From Norana najaformis (lineage: Eukaryota; Annelida; Clitellata; Crassiclitellata; Hormogastridae): DNA of 64,000 bases. Where the stretch lies: contig OZ029917.1 of assembly GCA_964023275.1 (NCBI GenBank), positions 30,952,005 to 31,016,004 of the forward strand. Reading direction: 5' to 3'. This document shows positions 1 to 12,300 of this stretch, in pieces. Under the pieces are notes generated by a model that made no database searches, had not been told where the DNA came from, and saw only the letters and a list, made by a program, of their open reading frames with translations. Both the position numbers and the translations under genes were made by a program. Numbering within the stretch: the stretch's first letter is position 1; each line of letters starts with the position of its first letter.

Positions 1-210
1 CTTTTGGAGATGTGCCATGTCTCTTATGCCTATTACGTGGATGCATAATCACATGAGACCCATGTACTGCATAAATTGGAGAAGTTTAGCCCAAGTTGAT
101 GTTCAGACCCAGGTGCACTTGCGATTTGCCCATCACATTTAACCCTCAGTTGATGTCGGTTGAGTTGGTTGTTACACAGAGATGCACTGATTGCCTTGAA
201 TGTTGCCTAG
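1..210 (+). other. MAGI intron (partial)
   Basis: Non-coding sequence ending in the acceptor tgttgcctag just before the first visible PDZ exon. The first exon starts in codon phase 0 inside a PDZ domain, so the earlier part of that domain and the upstream half of the gene lie outside the window. I see no exon or repeat here. Confidence 0.6.
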
Positions 211-391
211 GTCGCCATAGGATACATTGTGCCTGGCGGAGCTGCAGATGCCGAGGGGCGTCTTGAAGTGGGAGATGAGATCCTGGCAGTGAATCAGCAA
301 AGTGTCGTTAGAGCTTCTCATCGTCAGGTCGTCTCACTCATGAGTCAGTGTGCCCGACTTGGATTTGTCATTCTTGACGTGTGGAAGCGTG
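211..391 (+). CDS. MAGI1: MAGI exon: second half of an internal PDZ domain
   Basis: The acceptor is tgttgcctag and the donor GTATGT. The exon encodes [20 protein letters not shown] and continues through [12 protein letters not shown] to VWKR, ending one base into a codon. The family's PDZ that precedes the last two has the same HIVPxGAADRDGRL pattern. The carboxylate-binding loop of this domain would be in the previous exon, outside the window. Confidence 0.9.
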
Positions 392-3300
392 GTATGTCAT
401 GTCTGCCATTTGGTTTCTTCAATTCCCATAATTCAGCACTTGCTTTTCTATTTCCTTTATTTCATTACGTATAAAACAGTTCTCAGAGGAAAGAGTTTCT
501 ATGAGTACACGACCATGAGGCAACTGAAGCAGAGTTGCAACATGTATGTGGCCATTGATTTTCCTCCATCTCAGATGTCTCGTATGAAAGCGATCATCTT
601 GCCTCAGCCATTAAACTAGAAATCTGGGTGTATTTTTGATTCACTGACATTCCGCAAAGAGACGAAGATTGTTGCCTAGACTTCAGTCAGTTGAAGTTAT
701 GGTATTTAACCATTAAAAGATCTTCAGAATTATCTGCTGAAAGTGATTCGCTGTGGACTGTGCTTGTCTTTGCAGAGAGTCCTGTGCTTCGGAAGATGAT
801 TTCAGGTCAGACTAAGAATCTCTTCGACGTCACTCTGACACGAAAAGAGGGCGAAGGATTTGGTTTCGTCATCGTCTCGTCAGTCACTAAAGCGGGATCC
901 ATTGTTGGTAAATTCATCAAGGGTTTCGATATTTCATCAACTGACATATACCAAAAGAGAATTTTAAACTAAAAATTAAATTTCAGAACTGAAGAGTAAT
1001 GCACTAAAAGCAAATGTTAAGGCTAATATGCCACATAGTGAAACATGAGCTGTTGACTAGGCAGAGAAACTTAACCTGGTCAATGTCTGAAGTTCTGTGG
1101 CTGAAACAGAACTACAACCAGTGTACTTTATGTGGATCGTCAGACAGATAAATCAGTGGACCAGTTTTCTGAACATTGGCCTCTTTGTATCAGGATTCAT
1201 TCTTCATTCATTAACAGAATTCAACATACCTGCTTAGAATCCTTACCAGCCCAGCCCACCAACCCTGGCCAAAGGAGGAAAGGTCATTCCAGGTGGATTG
1301 CCCAACCACTGAAAACGCAGTGTGTTTCATTATGGAGGTGCATGTGAAGACTGCAACCAGTTCTTCCCTGGTCAGTGGAGCAGATGGATTTGCAGCCAGC
1401 CAGATCTGAAGCAGAATTTCTGCCCAGTTAGTCAGTCAGATTGGGCCCTTAGCTGGCCGCACCGTGCCACTTGGTGTCCACCCAGGGGCCTCTGTGGGCT
1501 CAACAGATGTGCATACCACGCTGTGTGTAGCAGGCACAATAGTCATCTTGTATAGCCAGATCCACGTCAAAATCTCAGAGATTTTGTGCTGTGGGATAGA
1601 TAGGCAGCCAGTGAATGACATTTAATCAGAAGCAGTTTGGAAATACGGACAAGAAGAGTAGCAGCTGCCCAGTTCACAGGACGGGAAGACAGATATTCGT
1701 AGATGGCACTACAGTAACTACGATCCTAACGAAGGCACAGATAAGGCTGATTGCAGCTGTGAGTGTACGGCATGAAACATTAACTGCAATTGGCAGAGCA
1801 GCTAGAGAGTGATGTTTGAGGTATTGTCTTCTTTGTATTACATTTATAAACGTGTTCCCAAGAGGCTGCACAGAAGAAGAAAAGATGAGATCATAGGGAA
1901 GTCAGTGGCCATAGAAAGGGAATATACTTTTATCAGTTGCTGTTGATAATTATCTGTCCAGATGAATTGCACAGTGGATGCACTGAGACCAAATATGTAC
2001 CAACATAACTGTTTTTAATTCATTTACACCGGCCAACGATCAGTTAATGCAAACACTCAAATACAGATTGCCTTCGTGAATAAGTCACCTTCTAATTTCG
2101 GCATCAGAAAGTGAGAGAATGTAATGGAAGTCACTGTCGTAAAACATGTGTCATCTAACATCCCAGTAGGCCAAGTTTGACTATAGCACAATATTACAGA
2201 ACTTATCAAACCATGGAATGAAAAGCTTTCTCTTCAGTATCACTAGATGAGTGAAAGACTAACATTCATTTAGTTCTATGATATTTAATATTTGTTGCTT
2301 TATATAACGGAGCAGTTTTTCCTTTCAGTAGTTTATCAACAAATTTTATAATTTAAGAAATTAGGACAGAAGTAAGTGGGAACCAAAAATCCAGAACATA
2401 GAGCAGTGCAACATATTGTTATAGACTGTTGTGATAGATATTATTTAACTGTTATTAAGCATTGCTAACAGATCCTATAAAAGGCAAAACTCTAAGCCAA
2501 CAAAGTCCTTTCTGTATTCTGGCAAGTAGTTACATTTTTACCCTGATCTAATTTGTATCTCCAGAAATTTGAAATTTAAGTTTATTGGTACAATAATCAG
2601 TTAGCTGAGAAAACGATTAAAGAAAAATCTAAGTAAAGACAGGAACACTATGTTAGAGGATATGGCACAAGAGATGGAAGAGGCATACAAGAGGGGACAC
2701 AGCAAAAAACTGTTTGCCAATGTTAAAAAACTAAGTGGGGAAATTAATAACAAACTAATAAACATAGAACCAGTAAAGACAAAAAATGGAGAAACAATCA
2801 CCGAAAAAAAGAAGATAATGGAGCGCTGGAAAGAACATTTTGAGGAGTTACTGAATAGAGAGGAGCCCAAAGAAATAGAGAAAATAATAAACGAGATAGA
2901 ACAGGTCGAGTTATTAAATGAGGAAGAGGATGATTATGAGGAAGAAGATGTATCCATAGAGGAAGTAGAAAGGGCAGTTAATCAAATGAAAAAAGGCAAG
3001 GCCCCAGGAGTATGCAAGATAACGGCAGAAATGTTGCAGAATACGGGTACATATACAGTAAAATGGCTGCATCGAGTAATAACATCTGTATGGAGAGCAG
3101 AGGAAATCCCTATGGACTGGAGAAAAGCAGTCATTATTCCAGTATATAAAAAAGGAGACAGACAAGAATGTAACAATTCCAGGGGAATCAGCCTATTAAG
3201 TGTACCAGGCAAAGTTTTCACCAGAATCATCCTGAATAGAATGGCAGATAGAGTGGATGGCATCCTACGGGAAAATCAAAGTGGATTTCGAAAAGGGAGA

Positions 3301-6300
3301 GGTTGTTCAGATCAGATTTTTGTAATCCGACAAATCATCGAAAAAAGAATTGAATACAATAAAGAAACAGTTATGTGCTTCATTGACTTTGCCCAGGCCT
3401 ACGACTCAGTCTGGAGATCAGGAGCATGGAAGATCTTGGAGAAATATGGCATTCACGCCAAATTAATCAGACTCATAAGAAAACTATACGGCACAATAAT
3501 GGCATGCATTCGATTAGAAGGAGAGGAAACGGAATGGTTCAAGATAGAAACAGGTTTCCGACAGGGGTGCATCCTGTCACCAATCTTGTTTAATATGGTA
3601 TTAGACTATATCATGAGACGTCTGGAAAGAACCCATAATTTGGGAGCACAATCTCAACCAAGAAATGCAGAGGATGTCGAATATGCAGATGATGCATGTC
3701 TGATTGCAGAATGCCTAACAAGAATAATGGAGCTGTTAGAGGCACTAGCAGAGGAAAGTGGAAAACTTGGACTGAAAATTAACTATAACAAAACTAAAAT
3801 AATGCCAATAACAAAAAAGGAATACAACGGGCCGATAGTTAAGCTTAAGGAACAAGAAATTGAGGTAATAAATAAGTTTGTCTATCTGGGAAGTGAAATG
3901 AAAGCAGGGGGAGGATCTGAAACAGAAATCAAAAGGAGAATAGCACTTGCAGGGTCAACCTTTAACAGGTTGCAAAAGGTCTTCAAACGACATGATATAA
4001 AACTGGAGATAAAGCTAAAAATCCTCAACACATGCGTGATCCCAGTACTAATCTATGGATGTGAGTCATGGAGTATCACAAGAACAATGGAGAATAAACT
4101 GAATGCAGCAGAAAACAAATGGCTCAGAAGAATACTAAGAGTTAGCTATAAGGACCATGTAACGAATGAAAGTATTAGACAACGAACACAACAACCATTG
4201 ATAAACAATGTGATTAAGAAAAGAAGAATGAAGTGGGCAGGACATATCCTGAGGATGGAGGAGAACCGTAATCCAAAGAAAATCTTTAAATACAAACCGG
4301 ACGGAAAGAGGGCAGTGGGGAGACCGAAAAGAAGATGGATAGACTGCCTTGAAGAGGATCTGAAAGGTGCCGGAGTTACTATCTATGGGAAAACGGAGGG
4401 CAGACGGAGAATGACCCTTGAGGAGATGGCCGGGAAACGAGATTTGTGGAGGGATGTCATAGAGAAATCAACGACTGGATCCAGTCCAGAGATGATTACA
4501 TGACATGATGACATGGTACATATTGCTTTGGGTTACAAAAAAATTATAAAGTTCAATGTTGTTCTTGTATCCAGCAGCAAACACCAGTTCTATATATTAT
4601 GCAAGATGACAACTTACAAAATGCTGGTAAATGAGTGAAAACTGGTTATTTGGTCTAGGCTATCATTTGAGTACTCTAGAATTTTTATTAAATTTCATAC
4701 TAAAATAGTGATTTTTAAAATGAAATATTACGCTAATAGATAAATCAGAAAACATAGCTGCAAAAAGTAACAGATCAACCAAACTGAATAAATTTTGAAA
4801 AGACCATCTTCTAACACAGTTTTCTTCTTTATAACTTTTGTGACATACAACTTGTCGCATGAGAGCTGGTCATTTATTTATATAGCATCTTTTAAGTATA
4901 TCACTTTGGTATTACATAAATATTCATACATGATGTTAGAGAGGACTGACTACTGATGTTTGTATTTGGCTGAATAGTAAAAATTAGTATTCAGTACAAC
5001 TCCATTTGAGACACTGATAGTTAGATAACCTCTGGGATCCGCATGTCACAATGGCCCACTGCACATACGGCAGTCCTTAGGCATCTTCTAAGTGCTCAGC
5101 CGAAGAAGGCTGCCAGTATTAGTGGGCCACCGAATTCTTGGCTGCAATTTTTTAAAATTGACAACAGCGACTGCTACCCTCCTTAGTTCATAACCCAATG
5201 CCCAACAGGGCCTATTAAACTCCCACCGATAAGTGGAATTAACGCTCACAGAGCAACTGAGTTATCCTGAGGCACAGTGCTTAATGGGTTAGAGAAACAT
5301 GCGGCCATCTTTGCCATGTGCATCAAATATACCAATCAATGGAAGGGATGGGCTACCAAATTGGGATGGAACTGGGCTGCAGGAAGGCTAAGGCCAGGCC
5401 TGACTGTTTTGTACCCAGCATAGCAATACCATTGGACGCTGGATAGTTCAGGTAAGCCTGGATATTGTCAACAAAGAGTTGACGAATAATTTCGCAGTGG
5501 TGATATCAGCAGTATATATGAGGTACAGTAGCAGGCTGAGAATCGAGCACTGTGATAAGCCAAAAGGAGTGTCAGCCAAGCGGCAGGACGAGAGACCCTC
5601 TTGATCTTATGCAGAATGCAGTTGCCCTCCTGAGTTTGTATTTGGTGAGCAGAGATCAACATATGGCTTATATGTGAGCATTGTTTATGTTGCTTTTCTT
5701 CTTTTCTTACTAATCACTAATGGTGGGCTAATCAGTAAGTAAAGAATGATCAACAGTCAGTGCTGGTCACTACATCAAGAGCCACTGCTAGAGGTTTTTC
5801 TGAGGGTTTCCAAGATTTTCCAAGAAGAAACGGAGGCCTATGACAGTGGAGTAGTCGCAGCTGAAGCCAGTAGAGCAGAAAGTGCCACAGAGCACATATA
5901 ACAAACAGCCTAAACTTTTTGAGTTGGGCTTAGCCCTAACTGCATTCACTCACTAAGAACCAAATTATTATTATTAGAATCATTATTAATTTTATTTTTA
6001 TGATAACAAACTTGCTGTTTGTAGCACATGACTTTGGTCCAGTCGAGGTGGGTGACTTGGTCGACTGGGTTCCAAATTTCAAACACCCTTATCCATGGTT
6101 TGGTGAGATAATGATAGATGTTTCCAGTCTGGGTGTGGCTTTTCCATTCCTTCCTGCTGTTCATTCCATCTTTTTCACTATTTTTTTTGCTCACTAACAC
6201 AGTTTACAGTCCAACCATTGCTTAAGCATGTTCATTTGCGGAATTCCTAGTTTATTTGTTAACTTTTAACTAAGGTGTTTAGCGTCTCACTCATCTTCCT

Positions 6301-9300
6301 CATATTTTAATAGGTTTTCAGCTTTTTTCTTTGCATGATTTTGTATCTGCACTGAATCTTAAATTTGCTTGAAAAGTTTGTGGTAAATTTTATTAAATAT
6401 ACAACAAACTTTTCAGAAATTTCTGTTCATTCACAGTAAATGTATGACCGTTTCCAAAAAATTCCAATGTTACATTCGACCATGGATACTTGCATAGTTT
6501 TGAAAAGCTGGTACATAAATGGACATATGCATGCGTTCATACTGCGAAAATGCCCGCGCACATTGCTCCTTTTCGCCATTTCTAGCCACTGTTGAGCACA
6601 GATACACATTGGTCTGTGTTTTTGGACATGACTCTTTTTGGCCACAGTTGAACGCAAACATACTGGTGTGTGTGTTTTTGGCCATATGTTCTTTGTTTTA
6701 GGGTTCATGCACAGGCAGTAATAATGTGCATGTATGGCTGTATTTTTTGCTGTTCTTTATATTTTGTTACCATGTAAAGTTCAATCATGATCGAATTTAA
6801 ATATTTACCTTTTTTAAAATATTTCTGAAAATTTGTCTGAACTGTATGGACTTAACCATTTCAGTTTGCTTTGCATTTACTGCCTGTTCTGTGTGATTAT
6901 TGATGAGGTTGCAACAGGCAAGATAACGCTATGAATAAATGAATAGGCACTGTTTTCATCTGTGATCATCTCAATTAAGTATCAGGCAGCAGTGGGTCTT
7001 TTGACTGAAGCACTGACATATGGACAGCAATTCAACTACTAGATAAACTTTCCTTACTGGTTGCTTGGCTGTGTAGCTCACTTCTATGGAGGCACTAGGA
7101 TTCAACCCATGTTTAAGTGTAAATTCTAAATGTAACAGATGTTGCAAAATTTGAAAGTGTTTGTGAAGTAAGGCCTGCACAAGGAATGCATCGTGACCAG
7201 ATGCAGATGTCTTGCTTTTGAGTTGCCGTTGACTGGCTGCAGTGCATCCAGCGACCACATTCACTTTAAAGGTGATGAGACCATGGAAGTTAGGAGACTG
7301 ACTGTGCAAAATAAGAGGTGAAATGTGGTGTATTTGATTTCCTTATGCTGCCATTATCTGTTAGCACATGTATAGTATGGAAACATCATTCTGTTGATAG
7401 ACAAAAGGGGCTTTCACTTCAGTCAGGTTTTAAATTTTAAAACATACATGTGAATGGGTTTTGTTGTCTTTCAATGTGTGTGACCTTACATGAGAAAATC
7501 ATCAAAAAGTCAGCAAAGTAAATTTGTAAGAAATGCATTCAAAAGGCAAGTAGGCATAAAGTGGGTCAAAACAAGTTCTTTGCACACTTGTATTTACATT
7601 TATATTGCTGTGTTAGCTATCAGATGTTAGGTTCTTATGTAGAGCTTCACTGTCTAAATAGTTTTATTTTCAATTTGGTTTGATCCCTTGCAATAAAAGT
7701 TAATTTAAAATATCCCTCGGTGACCTAATTTGAAGTTGCATACATCGATAATTAACTATGTAAATGAAGAAGACGTGTGAATATTTTTTATGGAGATTTC
7801 ATTTATGACAGCTTCAGAGGCGCATGAATGTGCTCGAATTCACTATTCTCAAAAACATTCACGATTCCTAGATCGAGTCGTAGTTATGGTAAACTTTGGG
7901 TCGCAATTTCTCAAAAGTAGTTGCACAGACATCTTTGCAAAATTGTAACTTTTTTACTATTTGTAATAGAAACATGCAGTTCTCACCTAATCATTCTGCA
8001 ATTCCAGCCCAATCCAGTGCTTTATCAAACTTGGTTTTGATTTTTGCCAGCTTTTTGAGGGTTTTCTTATGCACAGTCACAACTGAGTCTGTGTATTAAG
8101 CTCTGTTGTTTGGTTGTTTATTCCTGTCATGTTGTCTGCTTGTAATACATATTCATTTTGTTGTTGACAGGTAAGATACTCGATGGCAGTCCTGCGGGCC
8201 GTTGTGAACAGCTACAGGTGGGTGATTACATTCTGGCCATTAACGGCATTGACACTGGCAACATGCCGCATCAGGAAGTTGTCAACTTCATCAAAGCCTC
8301 AGGATTGTCAATTGTGCTGACTGTTGCACCCATCAGTCACTCAGGTGGGCCTCAGTTACCTGTTTTTCAGTTAATTTGCTTTTCAAGGCACTTGTTTCTA
8401 AAGCATGTGACATATTGTCTTCGTTCTGATCACAATGTTCATTATGATCTGGAAGTTCTGTAAAATTCAGGATTGCAGCATTTCCATATTTGGATTTAGA
8501 GACAAAACTGAGGTTTATGTTCCAAAAAATTGCTGACACTTGTTAAACCAAGACCATCTTTCTGGTATCATGAATGCATATTTGTCAAAGATGTAGAAGT
8601 TTCAGCATTTGTGAATGCTTCCTATGCGAGGTATGCGCTGCCCAGGCCAGTGAAAGTTCTTCTGCACTTACCATGACTGTTGCTTTCTTTCTTTGAATGT
8701 TGCTTTTCTACTGTGAAACAGACTACAGCCGGATTTTCCTGTAACTGACATCCTGACCTAAGACTCGCATTAGAAAACCAGTGCAGTTTTTTATCATGTT
8801 TATTATGAAACATAAAAAAGTTATCAAAACTACACGTCAACACTTTGCAGATGTTAACAAGATTTTTACAATAGTTTAATAGGTTTGTCTCCTTGAATGA
8901 CAACAAAGCTACATTTAGTCTGCCTACATACTTCCCTATTAGTGGTTTGCCAATGGACCTGTCTAGGCATGATTTAACACATAAGAGCCTAAAATTAGGA
9001 TATTATGTAAAAAGTCTGGTACAGCTAGCCAAACAGTGCTCAGCACAACCAGTTGATGCTGCCTTACTCACCAATTTATATAGCACCTTCCAAGGACCTC
9101 ACAAAGCACTCTGCCAGCTTAAATGATGCCCTATTTCAATAAAAACAATGAATGAAGCTGAAATCGCAGAAAGTGTTTTCATTGTCAGACTCTCACATAT
9201 GTGTCGACCAAAGCAAGAGAATCTTGAGCATGATTCACTGATTTCGGTTCCTGAGGTCCAAGTGTAGGTCATAAGGAAGGATGGAGGTTTGAGGGCAACT

Positions 9301-12300
9301 TGTGTGTTTACTGGATTGGAACAGTCGCTGTGGCTGTGTGTCAGCCTAGTGGTGTGCTGTTTCATAGCAAAGCTGACGATGAGCTGTCTTGGCTGCTGAG
9401 ATCGATGACATCCCAGAATGGCGATATGGATACCATATTTTCACACACATATCCCACGGGTTATATCAGATTTTACAAAACCCGCACCCCATGTACGAGT
9501 TATCTCAGTGTTCGGGTTTTACCATATTATTTTACTTAAAAGATCACCAAGAGCATACTGTATTTTCCGTACTATACTGTACCATAGGTTGCAGAACACC
9601 AGCAACAAATTTATGACAGGTGGCTAAATTAGAAGTGCCTGCTAAAATTGTAGATATTCTGACTCAATTATTTTTTACACTTTACAAATTAATAATTGGT
9701 TAATTTGTTGTTTGCTACATTGGTATCAGATTTGATTTCACAGTCCTACTTTGCATGACAAATATAAATATAGCAGTCAAAGATACAACAGAGATTGGAC
9801 TTGCAAACTATTAAGCTAGTTTTGCTAACTGGGCTGTCTGGAACAACTGTGTTATAAAATTTCTGATACATCGCTGAAATTTGTTGGTTACTTGGTATTT
9901 GATAAATTTGTTGATCCTAGTTCATCTTAGACTACTTTCAGCCAACAACTCTTGCAGAGGTTTGCAGACTCATATCTTCTTCACCTAACAAAAGCTTTCT
10001 GCTTGACACCATTCCTACATCTCTTCTGAAAGAATGCTTTGATGTCCTAGGTCCAATTATTATGTCAATGAACAGTTTCTCGTTGCTTGAGGGATCCTTC
10101 CCATCTGCTTTTACTCATGCCATGGTTCATCCTTTGCTTAAGAAACCTTCACCACCCCGGCAACCTGTCTAATTACACACCCATCTCAACTTTGAATTTT
10201 GAGGAGGTGTAGTCTATGATTTGTGGCTTCTCTTTAACTTGTTGAAAACTGAATTTCTACTTCTTGCCACTCCACAGCAACTTAAGAAGTTTGAATGGCT
10301 TAAATCTTTAAAACTGGGTGACTCACTTGTTGTGTTGGCTGACTGAAAATCCTGTTACGATATCAGCAAACGTCAGAGGTTTTCAGCAACAGATCTGGCA
10401 GAAGTTTTTTTTTTGCAATTTGTTGATTTGAGTAATTAGGTTTACTTTGGCTCTAATGAAAATGAATCTTGACAAATGTAAAAATGATAAAATTTATTTT
10501 ATTCTGTTATGGGCCAATCATGAGTACTTGACACAATAATAGGTTGTGAGAGGTTTGTGAGAGCAAGACAAAACTGTTATATTTGTGCTTTTACAAATGG
10601 GTGCTCACTGCTCAGGTGTGCATTTAGAAACTGGAGGTTCTTTTCAGAAATTATTTAGAATGTTCATGTAAGTAAAATCTATGATTCATATGCCTCTGAA
10701 TGTTCTGTTGGTTGCAGCTGTTGCAAACAGATCCAGCCAGATGCAGAATCTGCCTCATCCTCAAGTAAGATGCAGTTAACTTAAATAACAGTGAATTCAT
10801 TTATATTTGCTGCATTTAGTAGGTTGGAAACTTTAAAAAGGGACTTTTCATCTCTGGGTCTTTGTCTTTGCAACATTAGTTGAATGAGTGTTCACTAATG
10901 GTGCTTGTTTGGAAGGTGATGCTTAGTGGCAGTGGATTTATGGTTAACTGATGTCATTTGTATCATTTATTCTAAATTTTCACTCTGGCTCTATCGTAAT
11001 CATCTGCATGCTAATGCTTTGCTATTATGCAGCAGTCAAATCCTTTGTAGTTTAACTGAAGGTAGTTTGGCTCTCCATCCATACACATGCATTGCACGAT
11101 TGCAGATTGCTACTACATTTACCTTTCACCTGTGCATTTGGGGAATCCCACTTACAATTTCTTTTCAAGCCAAATAATGTTAAGAAAGTTTATCCTGTTG
11201 TTTCTGTGTTCTTGATTCAGCCATGATCTTTTTAAATCCCAGGTCCATGCCTCTTTGTCACTTGTTGAAAGAGATGCAGATTTACCTTACCTTATGTTAT
11301 ATCATTTCACAGAAATCTGTGCTGTGAAAACATACTGGTAATTGCCTTCAGCTGTTGCTGGGAAAGCCAGAGAAGGTTATGATGGCTATGTATCTTATGA
11401 TGGCTATGTAAGTTATGTTGGCTATGCGGGTGCTATGGGACGTATTGAATGTCTGAAGCCAGTTCCTTATTTTGTTGCTTTGCAGGAAGAATTCTTTCAT
11501 CTCATTGAACTGCAACGAGGATCGAGAGGCTTTGGTTTTTCCATCCGAGGTGGTAAAGAATTCGATGGAATGCCTCTTTACATCTTGAAGGTTGCAGATG
11601 ATGGACCAGCTCAGATCGATGGAAGACTTAAGGTTATTTTGTCACATTATTCTAAGTTGTGGAAAAAATTGAATAAATTCCTTAGGGGTTCACAAATTAG
11701 AAATCTCGGCAAAAAGAAATACTTTCTTTAGAAGTAAAAAATTCTGAAATAACACCAGACTCGTGTTGTGTAAATGTAGGTTGGTGATCAGATCATAGAG
11801 ATTAATGGCTGTAATACAGTGGACATGCTGCACACGGATGCGATTGACGTCATTCAGAACAGCGGAACCTCGCTCAGTCTCCTGGTTAAGAGGTCGACCA
11901 ACATTCAACATATGCCTACACATGGTCTGTACTTATGCCATTTTGAATCACACAAGAAGCTGTTTTTAAGGCAAACTGAGGTAGTTGTTTGTTTCATACA
12001 CATCTCAGTCAGCATTATGCCTCTCGTGTGATCACAGAGGTTCGATGGTTTGAAGTGTGTAACAGCAATACAATCTCTTGATCAGTTTCTTTATGGATTA
12101 TATGCCTTGACAACAAATTGTCCTTTTCACTTGACATACCAGAATTTGAATCCTTGATGCAGAGGTGAAAGGCAAAGATTTTACATGTATATTCTAAATG
12201 CATATTCTGCAAGCAACCTACTGGTAATTACATGCCTTGCTGCCACCCTATAATTTCCCCTTGTCATCGGCTACTTTGTGGTTAGTGTAAAGTAAAATGA

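Larger units (their letters stand above)
908..8170 (+). other. Large MAGI intron
   Basis: A 7.3-kb intron inside a PDZ domain. It carries an RTE-like LINE (about 2590-4560), a 59-bp tandem duplication (6582-6700) and an 11-bp-arm palindrome at 6371-6414. The segment 4950-5450 has a different, less AT-rich base composition and looks like an unidentified old repeat. I see no host exon in 908-2590 or 4560-8170. Confidence 0.6.

Noticed and set aside
6427-6708. Overlapping open frames on both strands
   Set aside because: They are explained by the 59-bp tandem duplication; there are no domains and no splice signals.
7896-8099. 67-codon open frame before the MAGI exon at 8171
   Set aside because: The frame does not connect to the PDZ exon and has no acceptor or domain support.
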